5,509 bases of DNA from JAVWGW01 sp036655915 (lineage in GTDB: Bacteria > Actinomycetota > Coriobacteriia > Coriobacteriales > Eggerthellaceae): the NCBI GenBank assembly GCA_036655915.1, contig JAVVPE010000070.1:1-5509 (forward strand). The letters are read 5' to 3'. Shown in pieces: positions 5,455 through 5,509 of the stretch (position 1 is its first letter; the number at the start of each line of letters is the position of its first letter). Below the pieces are notes generated by a model. The model was not told the DNA's origin. It searched no databases and saw nothing but the letters and a program-made list of their open reading frames with translations. The position numbers were made by a program, and so were the translations under genes.

Positions 5455-5509
5455 ATGTTTGTTATCGATTCGGGGTGGCAACTATTAGGATGGGCCATGG
5501 TTTTCATAG
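5455..5509 (+). CDS. start of a divergent gene, probably membrane protein (partial)
   Basis: An ATG at 5455 is preceded six bases earlier by AGGAGG within AAAGGAGGGG, one of the strongest ribosome binding sites in the window. The frame stays open to the window edge, giving 18 residues, MFVIDSGWQLLGWAMVFI. From about residue 8 they are hydrophobic and look like the beginning of a first transmembrane helix with a very short N-terminus. Being divergent from the reductase operon and sharing its intergenic region, it may be co-regulated, for example as a transporter of the substrate or product. Eighteen residues are too few to name a family. Confidence 0.6.
   Translation, partial: MFVIDSGWQLLGWAMVFI

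Noticed and set aside
5307..5507. 66-codon minus-strand frame across the divergent region
   Set aside because: It overlaps the rightward gene start and its strong ribosome binding site, and has no recognisable features.
1..5509. CRISPR arrays, insertion sequences, tRNA or rRNA genes, attachment sites
   Set aside because: No regularly spaced repeats, terminal inverted repeats with transposase, or RNA-gene sequence was seen on either strand.

Overview
The window looks like a piece of a moderately GC-rich genome of the Coriobacteriia, most probably an Eggerthellaceae gut anaerobe (Eggerthella, Gordonibacter, Adlercreutzia, Slackia and relatives). I infer this from the gene content. A Tat-exported FAD reductase sits beside its own multiheme cytochrome and a small FMN-binding lipoprotein, a set that is expanded many-fold in that family. 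No rRNA or other taxonomic marker is present, so the assignment is by gene style only.

Layout, left to right. Positions 1-412 are mostly non-coding: a possible tail of an upstream gene (1-87), a terminator-like hairpin (99-120), a 33-codon small ORF with a good ribosome binding site (201-302), and the leader of a regulator gene. Positions 413-1354 (+) encode a 313-residue protein with two MarR-type winged-helix units in one chain. It converges, 13 bases apart, on a four-gene operon on the minus strand. In transcription order the operon is: a membrane-anchored cytochrome c with five heme motifs (5124-4540), an FMN-binding lipoprotein (4459-4001), a Tat-signal flavoprotein of the fumarate/urocanate reductase and ketosteroid dehydrogenase superfamily (3990-2131), and a six-helix membrane protein of unknown function (2102-1368). 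A 330-base AT-rich intergenic region (5125-5454) separates the operon from a divergent gene whose first 18 codons start at 5455 with a near-perfect Shine-Dalgarno sequence.

How the genes probably work together (inference). The cytochrome takes electrons from menaquinol at the outer face of the membrane and passes them to the covalently bound FMN of the lipoprotein. The FMN then reduces the FAD of the exported reductase, which uses an organic molecule outside the membrane as electron acceptor. The functions that are fused in Shewanella flavocytochrome c (heme plus FAD) or urocanate reductase (FMN plus FAD) are here split over three polypeptides. The acceptor is not fumarate by any evidence in the sequence: the flavoprotein lacks the Asn-Arg signature that holds the substrate carboxylate in fumarate reductases. 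The six-helix protein could be a transporter, a quinone-side partner or an assembly factor; nothing in the sequence decides. The tandem MarR protein and the repeated ATTGAC half-sites in the divergent promoter region are the likeliest regulatory parts.
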